Below are positions 27,864 to 37,170 of a DNA stretch of 64,000 nt, in pieces. The position numbers and the translations under genes were made by a program. How positions within the stretch are numbered: position 1 is the first letter of the stretch; each line of letters opens with the position of its first letter. Source of the DNA: Planktosalinus sp963975935 (lineage in GTDB: Bacteria; Bacteroidota; Bacteroidia; Flavobacteriales; Flavobacteriaceae); the NCBI GenBank assembly GCA_963975935.1, contig CAXBIQ010000001.1, forward strand, positions 310,001 to 374,000, read 5' to 3'. The notes under the pieces were generated by a model. That model worked only from the letters and a program-made list of their open reading frames with translations. It had not been told where the DNA came from and did no database searches.

Positions 27864-27871
27864 TAGTTTTG
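27864..27871 (+). promoter_or_regulatory. -7 promoter element
   Basis: TAGTTTTG matches TAnnTTTG and lies just before the start of the His-rich protein gene, suggesting that the second half of the metal cluster has its own promoter. Confidence 0.45.
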
Positions 27872-27877
27872 TATTTG

Positions 27878-28318
27878 ATGCAAAAACCAAATAAAATAGC
27901 GGCATTTTTCTTTTTAGGCTTGTTTAGCCTATTGATGTTGCATCAGGCTTTTCCACATTTGCATCATCAGCACGAGGAAACGCATTCCCATTCAGATATT
28001 GCCCATACTGGCGAACATCATCATCACGATGACAGTTCTCACGAAAAGAAAGAATCACCATACGGTTTCTTTGGATTTTTTATGGATATGCACGTCCATT
28101 CCACGGTGTCCAGCGACGTTGTTGTACTTAAAAGGAATACTGTTGAGCGGCAAACTATCGTAGATGACAATGTCGTAAAACTTACTTCTGATTTTCAAGA
28201 ATTTTATGTCGTTGATAATAGGCAAAACGATAAACCGCCAATTTATCATCCGCCCAATAGGCATTTTAATCCTTACCTCTCATCCCTCGATTTACGGGGC
28301 CCACCATCTTTAGGTTAA
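27878..28318 (+). CDS. His-rich membrane-anchored or exported protein
   Basis: The ATG at 27878 gives a hydrophobic signal/anchor (residues 6-24) followed by a cluster of about fifteen histidines in residues 25-60 (HLHHQHEETHSHS, GEHHHHDDSSH). The rest has no recognised domain and ends in a proline-rich tail. It heads a gene group for a second RND system. It is likely a periplasmic metal-binding protein; no family name is claimed. Confidence 0.7.
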   Translation: MQKPNKIAAFFFLGLFSLLMLHQAFPHLHHQHEETHSHSDIAHTGEHHHHDDSSHEKKESPYGFFGFFMDMHVHSTVSSDVVVLKRNTVERQTIVDDNVVKLTSDFQEFYVVDNRQNDKPPIYHPPNRHFNPYLSSLDLRGPPSLG

Positions 28319-28389
28319 TCGTTTAGGAATACCTACCGCTACGGCAGGAATCCTCTTATACTTTAAGATTAAACCTAAAACTTCAAACA

Positions 28390-29574
28390 ATGAATAAATA
28401 CATCGTATCCGCGATTTGCGGATGCCTGTTCTTCGTTAATGGTTTCTCACAGGATAAAAACATTGGGGAACTGCTAAACGTAATAGAACAGAACAATACT
28501 GAGTTAAAAGGCTATCAATCTTTCATTGAAAGCCAACAGCTCGAAAACAAGAGCACCAATAATTTACCCGACCCACAGCTTTCAGGCTATTATTTGCCCT
28601 TTGGCGATAACGTATCGGGAAATTACACCGAATATGAAATATCGCAATCCTTCGAATTTCCGACGGTTTACGGTTCACGCAGTAAATGGAACGACTTAAA
28701 GGCGATACAACTGCAAACGTCCTATGCCAAAAAGCGGCAGGAAGTTTTATTGGAAGCAAAATCGGTATTGATTGAACTCGCTTTCCTTCGAAAGCAGAAA
28801 GCTATTGAATCCGAAAGGCGAACCCAGAGCAAACAGGTTTTCGACCAGGTTCAAGAGCTGTATGATAAGGAACAAGTCGGGATTTTGGATTTGAACAAGG
28901 CGAAAATCGCTTGGATTCAAGAGCAATTCGTTGTTCAACAGATTGAAAGCGAAATCCAAATTGTACTGTCCAACCTCAGAACATTGAATGGCGGGAATGC
29001 CATTGATGGTTTTACAGCAGGTATCGATTTGCCTATCGAGGTTGCCGAGGTCGAAACGCTTTGGCAAGAAAGATTAACCAGCGACCCTTCGTTACAAGGT
29101 TTAAAGGCAGCTGAAACGGCTTCGCTTCAAAAAGTAAAACTGGAAAAAAACAAGGTCTTGCCAAATTTGGCACTTGGTTACAATTATCAGGGTGTTAGCG
29201 GCAGTAATTTTTCGGGTTTTTACGGTGGTCTTTCCATTCCGTTGTGGAACAGCAAGAACAAAGTTAAAGCGGCCGAAGCCGATTATGAGTATCAGCAATC
29301 GAATACGCAAGTCATTACCGCTTCGCTCTATGCCCAATTTCAAGAAACATACAATCGATACGAATTGATGCTCGAAAAATACAATAAGTATCAAACCACA
29401 ATGGGCAACTTAAACAGCGAACAACTGCTCTTTAAGGCCTATATGTTGGGCGAATATTCGTTTATGGATTACTATGTAGAGCTTCAGTTTTACCGCAATG
29501 CATCTGACAGAATGTTGCAGATGGAAAAAGAAATACAATTACTTCAGGCACAATTATTAAAACATACATTATAA
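28390..29574 (+). CDS. TolC-family outer-membrane channel (CzcC-like)
   Basis: Signal peptide (residues 1-21, ending GFSQ), then a 370-residue outer-membrane efflux protein with the duplicated helical hairpin plan: QSFEFPTVYGSRSKW in the first repeat and LSIPLWNSKNKVKAAEADYEY in the second. It is the separate channel for the second RND system, unlike the first system where the channel is fused to the permease. Confidence 0.88.
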   Translation: MNKYIVSAICGCLFFVNGFSQDKNIGELLNVIEQNNTELKGYQSFIESQQLENKSTNNLPDPQLSGYYLPFGDNVSGNYTEYEISQSFEFPTVYGSRSKWNDLKAIQLQTSYAKKRQEVLLEAKSVLIELAFLRKQKAIESERRTQSKQVFDQVQELYDKEQVGILDLNKAKIAWIQEQFVVQQIESEIQIVLSNLRTLNGGNAIDGFTAGIDLPIEVAEVETLWQERLTSDPSLQGLKAAETASLQKVKLEKNKVLPNLALGYNYQGVSGSNFSGFYGGLSIPLWNSKNKVKAAEADYEYQQSNTQVITASLYAQFQETYNRYELMLEKYNKYQTTMGNLNSEQLLFKAYMLGEYSFMDYYVELQFYRNASDRMLQMEKEIQLLQAQLLKHTL

Positions 29575-29592
29575 ACCTTTAAAACAAAGATT

Positions 29593-29883
29593 ATGAAAAT
29601 TTCAAAAATAATATTTGCAATAGCAATCGCATCAACATTTTTGGTAAGCTCTTGCAGGGAAACAAAAAAAGAGAGTACAGATGACCACGGTCACGAACAC
29701 AATGAAGACGGAAGCCATATGCACGAGGAAGACATAGAACAAGAAGAATTTGAAGTAGGAAAAGATTCTATGGAAACGAAGACAAATGACCACGGGCACG
29801 ACCACGATGCAGACGGTAACCATTCAGATGACGGTTCTGATACCCACAAACACGATGATGGTTCTGAACACCACGACCATTAA
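29593..29883 (+). CDS. His/Asp-rich metal-binding lipoprotein
   Basis: A 96-residue protein with lipobox VSSC (Cys21). The mature part is mostly repeats of the form DHGH(E/D)H..DG(S/N)H, seen three times. Similar DAHAHNADGSH sequence occurs at the start of the next adaptor protein. It should chelate divalent metals at the membrane surface and may deliver them to the efflux complex (inference). Confidence 0.75.
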   Translation: MKISKIIFAIAIASTFLVSSCRETKKESTDDHGHEHNEDGSHMHEEDIEQEEFEVGKDSMETKTNDHGHDHDADGNHSDDGSDTHKHDDGSEHHDH

Positions 29884-29903
29884 AACTCAAATACATTCAA
29901 AAG

Positions 29904-31406
29904 ATGAAATATATAATAATTGTGCTTGCCTTTTTGGCAATGTCCTGTAATAACAAGGCAGAAGATGCACACGCACATAATGCAGATGGAAGTCACGTGG
30001 GCGAAGAAATTCCACGATTGAACCATACTATCTGGACAGATAAAACAGAACTCTTTGTTGAGTTTCCTGCGCTTATAGTGGGCAACGGCAGCAAATTCGC
30101 AGCCCACTTTACGGTTTTGGATAAACACCAACCCGTTCGGGAAGGTTCTGTAACGGTAAGTTTGATAAAAGATGGTAAAGGAATCAGAAATAAGGCAGAT
30201 GCACCGTCATCACCAGGTATTTTTTCGCCTGCTATACAACCAAAAGAAGCTGGGAACTATCAATTGGTTTTTGAATTGACGACACCAGAGTATTCAGATA
30301 AAATTTCCATTGATGATGTAATGGTATATGCCACTACGGATGAGGCCATAAAAGCTTTGGGTAAGGAAGAAGACGATGGAAGTATTTCGTTCTTAAAGGA
30401 GCAGGCTTGGAAAATCGATTTTCAGACCGCACCTGTTGTTTCTGGTAAAATCTACGATGTCATCAACACATCAGGTGTTTGGATGCCATCGCCAGGTTCA
30501 ACAAAGTCCTTGGCGGCAAAATCCAATGGTGTGGTGGATTTTAAAATGGATAACCTTACAGAAGGTACAGCGGTAAAACAAGGCCAGCTGTTAATGAGCT
30601 TGAACAGTCAAGGTTTAGCTTCGAACAATTTGAGTACGGATATCGCTTCCGCGAAAGCGAAATTCCAACAAGCCAAATCGGAATATGAACGGAAGAAAGA
30701 GCTATACGAGTCTAAAATTGTCCCAAAATCTGAATTTGAGAAAGTGGAAAGCAGTTTTGAGATAGCCAGAGCTAACTATCAATCCTTGGTATCCGGTGTT
30801 TCGGGCGGAAGCAAACAAATCCGCGCCCCTTTTGATGGGTTTATCAAATCCATAACCGTTTCAAATGGCGATTATGTAGCACAAGGCGTTGCGCTGGTAA
30901 GCGTTGGAACACATCAATCCAAGGTTTTAAAAACCCAATTGGCACCCGACTACGGACTTACGATGGACAATGCACAGGGCATTTGGTATCAGGATAATGA
31001 CGGCCAATGGAAGGACGTAACCGATGCAGAGGGCAAAATCCTTTCTATTGGTAAAGACGTAGAACGTGAAAACCCATTGATTTCTGTTTTCGCACAAGTA
31101 AACGCAGAGGTCGAAATGCCAGAAGGTAGCTTAACGCCCGTACAGATTGCGATGGGAAATGCTACCCAAAACACAATGATTCCCGTGAATGCTCTTTTGG
31201 AGGACTATGGCAGCTATTCCGTTATCGTTCAGCTTTCGGGCGAAAGTTTTGAAAGACGACCTGTAAAGATTGGAAAACGCAATGGCGAAAATGTAGAGAT
31301 ACTGGAAGGTCTGCAAGTGGGCGAAGTGGTCGTGACAACGGGAGCGTATCAAGTTAAAATGGCTTCAATGTCCGGTTCTACACCGGCACACGGTCACGAA
31401 CATTAA
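29904..31406 (+). CDS. RND periplasmic adaptor lipoprotein, second system
   Basis: Lipobox MSC (Cys15) followed by a short His-rich segment. Residues about 40-150 are an extra N-terminal beta domain common in flavobacterial CusB-like adaptors. The barrel-sandwich and hairpin follow (GTAVKQGQLLMSLNSQG, KAKFQQAKSEYERKKELYESKIVPKSE, RAPFDGFIKSITVSNGDYV split across residues 220-330). It connects the CzcA-type permease downstream to the TolC-like protein upstream. Confidence 0.9.
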   Translation: MKYIIIVLAFLAMSCNNKAEDAHAHNADGSHVGEEIPRLNHTIWTDKTELFVEFPALIVGNGSKFAAHFTVLDKHQPVREGSVTVSLIKDGKGIRNKADAPSSPGIFSPAIQPKEAGNYQLVFELTTPEYSDKISIDDVMVYATTDEAIKALGKEEDDGSISFLKEQAWKIDFQTAPVVSGKIYDVINTSGVWMPSPGSTKSLAAKSNGVVDFKMDNLTEGTAVKQGQLLMSLNSQGLASNNLSTDIASAKAKFQQAKSEYERKKELYESKIVPKSEFEKVESSFEIARANYQSLVSGVSGGSKQIRAPFDGFIKSITVSNGDYVAQGVALVSVGTHQSKVLKTQLAPDYGLTMDNAQGIWYQDNDGQWKDVTDAEGKILSIGKDVERENPLISVFAQVNAEVEMPEGSLTPVQIAMGNATQNTMIPVNALLEDYGSYSVIVQLSGESFERRPVKIGKRNGENVEILEGLQVGEVVVTTGAYQVKMASMSGSTPAHGHEH

Positions 31407-31418
31407 AAACGAAGAGAA

Positions 31419-34400
31419 ATGTTAAATAAAATATTATCAATTTCACTTCAAAACAGATTGCTCATTCTATTGGGAGCGGTTGCATTGAGCGTGTTGGGCA
31501 TCTATTATGCCCGTACGATGAACGTGGATGTATTCCCAGACCTAACGGCACCTACGGTAACCATTCTTACCGAAGCGCACGGAATGGAATCTGAAGAAGT
31601 CGAAAAATTAGTAACCTATCAATTGGAAACTGCCTTGAACGGTTCGCCCAACGTGAGACGAATCCGTTCGTCATCGGCAGCAGGTATTTCCATTGTTTGG
31701 GTAGAATTTGAATGGGGAACCGATATTTACCGTGCACGCCAAATTGTAAGCGAACGCATCCCAATGGTACGAGAGAACCTACCCGAAGGAATCGGTGCGC
31801 CTACAATGGCACCTATATCTTCCATTATGGGCGAAATAATGCTCTTGGGCGTGACATCGGATAGTCTTTCGCCAATGGAATTGCGAACCTTGTCCGACTG
31901 GACCATCAGGCCTCGTATAAAAGCCATTGGCGGTATTGCAAATGTGGTGGTCATTGGTGGAGATTACAAGCAGTACCAAGTATTTGCCAATCCCGAAAAG
32001 ATGAAGTATTACGACGTAAGCCTATCAGAATTGGTAGAACACGTTAAGGAAGCAAATCAAAATGCGCCCGGTGGTGTCATCAATCAATATGGCAATCAGT
32101 ACATCATTAAGGGAAGCGGTAGAGCCTATGCGCTGGAAGACTTGCAGGAAGCAGTACTTAGGGAAGTGAATGGTCAAACTATCAAGATTAAAGACGTTGC
32201 AACCGTACAGATTGGTGCAGCTGATAAAATTGGCGATGGTTCATTAAACGCAAATCCCGCTGTGATTCTGACTATTTCAAAACAACCCGATGTGAATACA
32301 TTGGAGTTGACAGACCGACTGGATGAAGCGATTGCTGATTTAGAATCCTCATTGCCAAACGGGGTCAACATCAAAAGTCAAATTTTCAGGCAATCTGATT
32401 TCATAGATGCTTCTATTAGTAATCTAAATATGACTCTTTTAGAAGGTGCGTTTTTTGTAATGATTATCCTGTTCATCTTTTTAATGAACTGGAGAACTAC
32501 CGTTATTTCCTTGCTGGCAATCCCTATTTCATTATTGGTATCCATCATTATTTTGAAATGGCTGGGTTACACCATAAATACAATGAGTTTGGGTGGTATG
32601 GCCATTGCCATAGGAGCGTTGGTAGATGATGCCATCATCGACGTGGAAAATGTATATAAACGCTTGCGTGAAAATATCAGAAAACCAAAAGCGGAGCGGG
32701 AATCGACCATAAAAGTAGTGCGTGACGCTTCAGTAGAGATACGAAGTTCCATTATCATCGCTACCTTAATTATTATCGTTTCGTTTGTTCCCTTGTTCTT
32801 TTTAAGCGGAATGGAAGGCCGATTGTTACAACCGCTCGGAATAGCCTTTGTGACCTCGGTATTGACCTCATTGGTAGTTGCCGTGACGGTCACGCCCATT
32901 CTGTGTTCCTATTTATTGGACAATGAAAAGCTTTTGAACAAGCAAGCTGAAGGTACACGTGTGGAGCGATGGTTACAAAAGCATTATGGCAACCTTTTGG
33001 AACGTGCAACACGAATTCCCAAAACCATTATTGGCCTAACTGTGATTGCCTTTCTGTTAAGTCTTTTAGTGGTCACACAGTTGGGAAGGAGTTTTCTTCC
33101 TGAATTTAACGAGGGTTCTTTAGTAATAAGTGTAGTCGGTCCACCGGGAATGTCCTTGGAAGAAAGTAATAAGACTGGAAAGTTAATAGAGACCATTTTA
33201 TTGGATATGCCCGAAGTAGAGGTCGTTACTCGAAGACAAGGACGTGCAGAACTGGACGAACACGCGCAAGGTGTGAATGCTTCGGAAATCGATGTGCCCT
33301 TTGTTCTCGAAGACAAAACCAAAGAAGAATTCTTTGAAGAAGTCCGAAATAAATTGAGCATCGCACCTGGTGTTAATATCACATTAGGACAACCTATCGC
33401 ACACCGAATTGACCATATGCTTTCGGGTACACGTGCCAATATTGCAATCAAGATATTTGGTTCAGATTTACAACGTTTGTTTGAAGTTGGTAAAAGCATA
33501 GAGCAGAACATTAAGGATATAGATGGACTGGCTGACGTTGCAGTTGACCAACAAATTGAAGTGCCACAAATCCGCATCAAACCCAAACGCCAGATTCTCT
33601 CGGCCTATGGAATGACGGTGGGCAATTTAATGGAGCAAGTGGATATTGCCTTTGCGGGGGAAGAAGCGGGCGAGATTTATGAAGGTCAACAGTATTTTGA
33701 TTTGGTAGTACGCTATGAAAAACAGTTTCGGGACAATATTGAGAACATCAATAAAACCTTGATTAGTTTACCAAATGGCGGACAAACCACGCTGGGCGAA
33801 TTGGCAACCGTTCAATCGGTAAGCAGTCCAAACACCATCAATCGGGAAGATGTACAACGAAAGATTGTGGTCGCCGCCAATGTTCAAGGCAGGGATTTAC
33901 GTGGTGCTGTTAACGAAATAAAGGAAGTCGTGGGCAACAATGTAAATATGCCAGAAGGCTACCGTGTGCAATATGGTGGACAGTTTGAAAGTGAATCCAA
34001 GGCATCACAGCTTCTCTTGATAACGGCCATCATTGCCATAGCCATCATTTTCTTGTTATTGTATTATGAATTCAAGGATGTAAAACTGGCGTTCGTAGTG
34101 TTGATTAATTTACCGTTGGCATTGATTGGTGGTATCTTGATAGTGTATTTTACTTCAGGTATCATAAGTATTGCAGCGACCATAGGTTTTATCAGTTTGT
34201 TTGGTATTGCCACACGAAATGGTATTCTATTGGTCTCACGGTATGAAGATTTGAGAAAAGAAGGAGTACACGGTTTTCAGTTAATAAAAGCTGGAGCTTT
34301 AGACAGATTAAATCCCATATTAATGACCGCCTTTACCACAGGTCTGGCATTGATACCATTGGCTCTAAAAGGTGGCGAGCCCGGTAGTGAAATCCAAAGT

Positions 34401-34502
34401 CCAATGGCCGTCGTAATTTTGGGAGGTTTGCTTTCAGCCACTATTTTGAATTTGGTGGTTATTCCTTGTGTGTATCAGTTGGTTCTAAAAAGGGAAAAAT
34501 AG
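31419..34502 (+). CDS. CusA/CzcA-family RND efflux permease, second system
   Basis: 1027 residues, normal length for an unfused RND permease. Twelve membrane helices are expected. The helix-4 region reads GGMAIAIGALVDDAIIDVEN (about 390-409), with paired Asp and the Glu-Asn end; this differs from the DFG...DGA motif of the first permease and is closer to CusA-like and less characterised HME groups. Thus the two pumps probably differ in metal range. It is the last gene of the metal cluster and is followed by a terminator. Confidence 0.92.
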   Translation: MLNKILSISLQNRLLILLGAVALSVLGIYYARTMNVDVFPDLTAPTVTILTEAHGMESEEVEKLVTYQLETALNGSPNVRRIRSSSAAGISIVWVEFEWGTDIYRARQIVSERIPMVRENLPEGIGAPTMAPISSIMGEIMLLGVTSDSLSPMELRTLSDWTIRPRIKAIGGIANVVVIGGDYKQYQVFANPEKMKYYDVSLSELVEHVKEANQNAPGGVINQYGNQYIIKGSGRAYALEDLQEAVLREVNGQTIKIKDVATVQIGAADKIGDGSLNANPAVILTISKQPDVNTLELTDRLDEAIADLESSLPNGVNIKSQIFRQSDFIDASISNLNMTLLEGAFFVMIILFIFLMNWRTTVISLLAIPISLLVSIIILKWLGYTINTMSLGGMAIAIGALVDDAIIDVENVYKRLRENIRKPKAERESTIKVVRDASVEIRSSIIIATLIIIVSFVPLFFLSGMEGRLLQPLGIAFVTSVLTSLVVAVTVTPILCSYLLDNEKLLNKQAEGTRVERWLQKHYGNLLERATRIPKTIIGLTVIAFLLSLLVVTQLGRSFLPEFNEGSLVISVVGPPGMSLEESNKTGKLIETILLDMPEVEVVTRRQGRAELDEHAQGVNASEIDVPFVLEDKTKEEFFEEVRNKLSIAPGVNITLGQPIAHRIDHMLSGTRANIAIKIFGSDLQRLFEVGKSIEQNIKDIDGLADVAVDQQIEVPQIRIKPKRQILSAYGMTVGNLMEQVDIAFAGEEAGEIYEGQQYFDLVVRYEKQFRDNIENINKTLISLPNGGQTTLGELATVQSVSSPNTINREDVQRKIVVAANVQGRDLRGAVNEIKEVVGNNVNMPEGYRVQYGGQFESESKASQLLLITAIIAIAIIFLLLYYEFKDVKLAFVVLINLPLALIGGILIVYFTSGIISIAATIGFISLFGIATRNGILLVSRYEDLRKEGVHGFQLIKAGALDRLNPILMTAFTTGLALIPLALKGGEPGSEIQSPMAVVILGGLLSATILNLVVIPCVYQLVLKREK

Positions 34503-34518
34503 CAAACGAATTACAATT

Positions 34519-34552
34519 AAAAACCTTCTTGCTATGGTAGGAAGGTTTTTTT
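34519..34552 (+). terminator. Terminator ending the metal-resistance cluster
   Basis: A 10-bp stem (aaaaaccttc with gaaggttttt) around a 12-base loop with a following T run, 16 bp after the permease stop. Confidence 0.85.
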
Positions 34553-35257
34553 ATGCATTAATTTTATAATCCCACTCAGCACATTCCCCTACATTCCACG
34601 CTCGCCTGCTGAAAAAGCAGGCAACCACTTCACTTCGGGCAAAGAGCTTCACTACAAAGGTCTTGGACACAATCCCCAATTTCAGCTTTCCATTCCGTTA
34701 ACCCTTCCCGCTACGCTGGGAAGGAACACTACATTCCAGAGCCAAAATCGTGAATCAAGTCCGCTTTTTCATCGGAAAGGCATCGCCTCGATTTTCTTAA
34801 CGGAATTTTCGGTGCGGTCTTCTTGAGCCCTTACTCGAAAATGCCTAAAAACCGAACCGTTGCCTTGCACATTTTAAGGGGTTTATAATGGATAAAGCCT
34901 TTGTTGTTTTTCGGGTCGTCGAAAAACAGGCAGGACATAACCAATTCTAATATAAACACAGCCACTTATTTCGCTTAACTGTCGGTACGCTCAAACGCAA
35001 CTGCGTTTAAAAGAATTGCTAATGCCCTTATGGAACTTGTCAAGACTATACAAGTTTTAGTGAAAAATAAGGTTTCTACTTCCTTGAAAATCCAAGGATT
35101 TTACTACGTCGCAAACACACCTGATTTATTCCCTAAAAGTCTTGACAAAACCCACTCTATCCATTGTGCGGTGCACAGAAGAAAAGAACAAACACCCCTT
35201 AAAATTTAATCTGTTTTAAATCAATAGGGGAAATATAAATCACTTAAATATTTTATT
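34553..35257. other. 700-bp structured non-coding region upstream of ssb
   Basis: No long gene is present. Hairpins occur at 34605-34621 (cctgct arms), 34703-34724 (ccttccc arms), 34993-35008 (aaacgca arms), 35034-35056 (aacttgt arms) and 35086-35101. A 10-bp inverted pair, ttgtcaagac at 35037-35046 and gtcttgacaa at 35139-35148, spans about 100 bp. A 20-codon frame at 34888-34950 preceded by aagggg could be a leader peptide. Candidate roles are a replication or transfer start region or an untranslated regulatory RNA. Confidence 0.5.
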
Positions 35258-35602
35258 ATGAGTACTATTAGAAATCACGTACAATTGATTGGAAACGTTG
35301 GTCAAGAGCCAACCATTACGAACCTTGAAAGCGGTAAGAATGTAGCCCGCTTCTCACTCGCTACGAACGAGTATTACAAAGACAGCAAAGGCGAAAAGCA
35401 AACGGACACAAACTGGCATACCGTAGTGGCTTGGGGCAAGACTGCTGAAATCGTTGAGAAGTTTGTCGAGAAAGGCAAAGAAGTAGGGATTACAGGGAAA
35501 CTAAAGACCCGAACCTACACCACCGATGATGGCAACCAACGCTATGTAACGGAAGTTGTAGCCGATGAAATCCTATTACTTGGAAGCAAAAACGACAAGT
35601 AA
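35258..35602 (+). CDS. ssb: Single-stranded DNA-binding protein
   Basis: A 114-residue SSB with the complete OB fold: NHVQLIGNVGQEP, VARFSLATNEYYKD, DTNWHTVVAWGKTAE, GITGKLKTRTYTTDDG. The acidic C-terminal tail used by chromosomal SSBs to bind partners is missing. Mobile-element SSBs coat the transferred strand in the recipient. It lies in the leading part of the element next to radC. Confidence 0.93.
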   Translation: MSTIRNHVQLIGNVGQEPTITNLESGKNVARFSLATNEYYKDSKGEKQTDTNWHTVVAWGKTAEIVEKFVEKGKEVGITGKLKTRTYTTDDGNQRYVTEVVADEILLLGSKNDK

Positions 35603-35613
35603 GCTTCAAAATT

Positions 35614-35651
35614 AAAGAGGGCGTTCCTCTGGAAAGTTGCGCCCTCTTTTT
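35614..35651 (+). terminator. Terminator after ssb
   Basis: aaagagggc pairs with gccctcttt around an 18-base loop, followed by T residues. It separates ssb from radC. Confidence 0.75.
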
Positions 35652-35677
35652 CATTATTCACTTTAAATAGATAAACA

Positions 35678-36127
35678 ATGAAAGCACAAGTTAACGAAAT
35701 AAAAATTAGTTATAAAGGGGGTTTAAAATCTTCTAAGTGGCAGAAAATAAGCAATTCACAAGATGCGGCAGAATTGCTCTTTGAGGATTGGGATAAAGAT
35801 ACAATCGGCATACAAGAAACTTTCAAAGTTGTGCTGTTGAACAACAGCAACAAAGTAAAAGGTGTCTATCAACTTTCACAAGGCGGAATTACAAGTACAT
35901 TGATAGACCTACGGATTTTGTTCGCTGTCATATTGAAATCCCTATCTGTAGCTATAATTTTAACCCACAACCACCCAAGTGGAAAGTTACTACCAAGTGA
36001 TGAGGACAAGAGGCTAACGAACAAGATTAAAAAGGCATCAAAATTATTTGATATCACAATTCTTGACCATTTGATTTTTGCACCAAATGGGGATTATTAT
36101 AGTTTTTCTGATAACGGAATTTTGTAA
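35678..36127 (+). CDS. radC: RadC-type JAB/MPN domain protein
   Basis: 149 residues, only the JAMM domain, without the helix-hairpin-helix of chromosomal RadC. Motif Gln-Glu-Thr region, then LTHNHPSGKLLPSDEDKRLT gives the His-x-His...Asp zinc site. Short RadC proteins are typical of plasmids, phages and conjugative elements of Bacteroidota; their role is unsettled despite the name DNA repair protein. Confidence 0.9.
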   Translation: MKAQVNEIKISYKGGLKSSKWQKISNSQDAAELLFEDWDKDTIGIQETFKVVLLNNSNKVKGVYQLSQGGITSTLIDLRILFAVILKSLSVAIILTHNHPSGKLLPSDEDKRLTNKIKKASKLFDITILDHLIFAPNGDYYSFSDNGIL

Positions 36128-36138
36128 AATCAAAAGCT

Positions 36139-36336
36139 ATGGTATATCTCAATTTTACAGACTTGAGCGAAGAAGCTCAAAACCGACTTTTGGAAACTTC
36201 CAAAGAAGATGTGAAACGAAAATTTGGGGATAGCATTCGCAAATACGTAAAAGAAAATTATGGTTGTTTTGAAACGATGATTGAGGAAGAAGCTCTTCGG
36301 AATTTATATTCCTATACATACGTTTTCAATATATAA
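36139..36336 (+). CDS. Small conserved-type hypothetical protein
   Basis: 65 residues, acidic and helical, beginning MVYLNFTDLSEEAQNRLLE, then a KRKFGDSIRKYVKENY segment. It starts 11 bp after radC and is followed by a clear terminator, so it is likely a real gene in the radC transcript. I recognise no family. Confidence 0.65.
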   Translation: MVYLNFTDLSEEAQNRLLETSKEDVKRKFGDSIRKYVKENYGCFETMIEEEALRNLYSYTYVFNI

Positions 36337-36356
36337 TTTTACCAATTTTTAAATCG

Positions 36357-36385
36357 AACACCTCTGAATTTTTAGAGGTGTTTTT
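36357..36385 (+). terminator. Terminator
   Basis: Perfect 9-bp stem aacacctct / agaggtgtt with an 8-base loop and T tail, 20 bp after the 65-residue protein. Confidence 0.88.
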
Positions 36386-36573
36386 GTATGCAATTAATAT
36401 ATAGTCAAGAAAAAAACGTATCTTTATATTGCTGAAATTAAGCATTCAATTTTACGTAGGGTTATCCACTTTTCGACTTTCGCCGATAATCGTACACATC
36501 GAAAATAACATATCGGAAAATCATTTTCCCTGAAAATGGCAATCGGCTCTTTAGCCGGATTGTATGGATTTTT

Positions 36574-36679
36574 GTCACGCTTTCGCGTGACGAAAAGGAA
36601 TAGCAAGAGGGTAACGGGCTGCGCCGCGTTACATATTCCATTTTCATTTTAATCTATTGATTTTTAAGTACTTAAAAAT
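36574..36679. repeat. Cluster of inverted repeats upstream of mob genes (candidate oriT)
   Basis: Three inverted repeats lie close together: gtcacgc-tttc-gcgtgac at 36574-36591, gtaacg/cgttac at 36611-36632, and a perfect 20-bp palindrome at 36660-36679. The 36386-36778 gap has no gene. Transfer origins of Bacteroidota elements usually sit next to the mobilisation genes, so this is the best place for oriT here; no nic site can be read. Confidence 0.5.
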
Positions 36680-36702
36680 AAAGTAGATATAAAAAATCCA
36701 TT

Positions 36703-36758
36703 GATTTGCGTCAAATGGTCTTGAAACACCAGTAAACAGGGATGGATTTACGTCAAAT
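36703..36758 (+). promoter_or_regulatory. Two operator-like palindromes before the mob gene
   Basis: gatttgcgtcaaat at 36703-36716 and gatttacgtcaaat at 36745-36758 are direct repeats 42 bp apart, four helical turns. Each is itself a near-perfect palindrome (ATTTG-CGT-CAAAT). They end 20 bp before the start of the mobilisation gene and could bind that small DNA-binding protein or the relaxase complex. Confidence 0.55.
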
Positions 36759-36778
36759 CTTTAAAAAAGCGAAAGGAA

Positions 36779-37159
36779 ATGGACTCATTCATCACTATCA
36801 GGTTCAAACGGAAAACAGCCAAAAGGTTTCAGGAATTTTCCAAGAAGCACTTCAAAACGCACACCGAAGCGATGGAAAATATTCTTGATTTTTTCCTCTA
36901 CAATGAGATATCCCCAAAGGAAAAATTGGGACCAACTGGACGTACTATCGAAGCTAAGTTACTCAAAAGAATAAATGCAGTTATCGCCATAATGCGAGAC
37001 GTGGAAAAGACCCAAACCAAACCTACAGTTGCAATGTTGCAATCCCTTTTTGTGATGGACGAACCCAAAAAGAAACCGCTCATTTTGGAAAAAAAATATG
37101 CTGAGGAAAAGAAAGAAGTACGTTTTAGTGAAAAGCGAAACACCAACAATGAACTTTAA
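36779..37159 (+). CDS. BfmA/BtgA-type mobilisation accessory protein
   Basis: 126 residues starting MDSFITIRFKRKTAKRFQEFSKKH, a ribbon-helix-helix-like N-terminus typical of the BfmA/BtgA mobilisation family. A basic, helical C-terminal half follows. Such proteins bind oriT and assist the relaxase, which is encoded 11 bp downstream. The ATG at 36779 follows agcgaaaggaa. Confidence 0.8.
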   Translation: MDSFITIRFKRKTAKRFQEFSKKHFKTHTEAMENILDFFLYNEISPKEKLGPTGRTIEAKLLKRINAVIAIMRDVEKTQTKPTVAMLQSLFVMDEPKKKPLILEKKYAEEKKEVRFSEKRNTNNEL

Positions 37160-37170
37160 AAATTTAGCTT

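Noticed and set aside
35678..36127. radC as a housekeeping DNA repair gene
   Set aside because: It lacks the N-terminal helix-hairpin-helix part and lies among transfer genes, so it is the mobile-element type.
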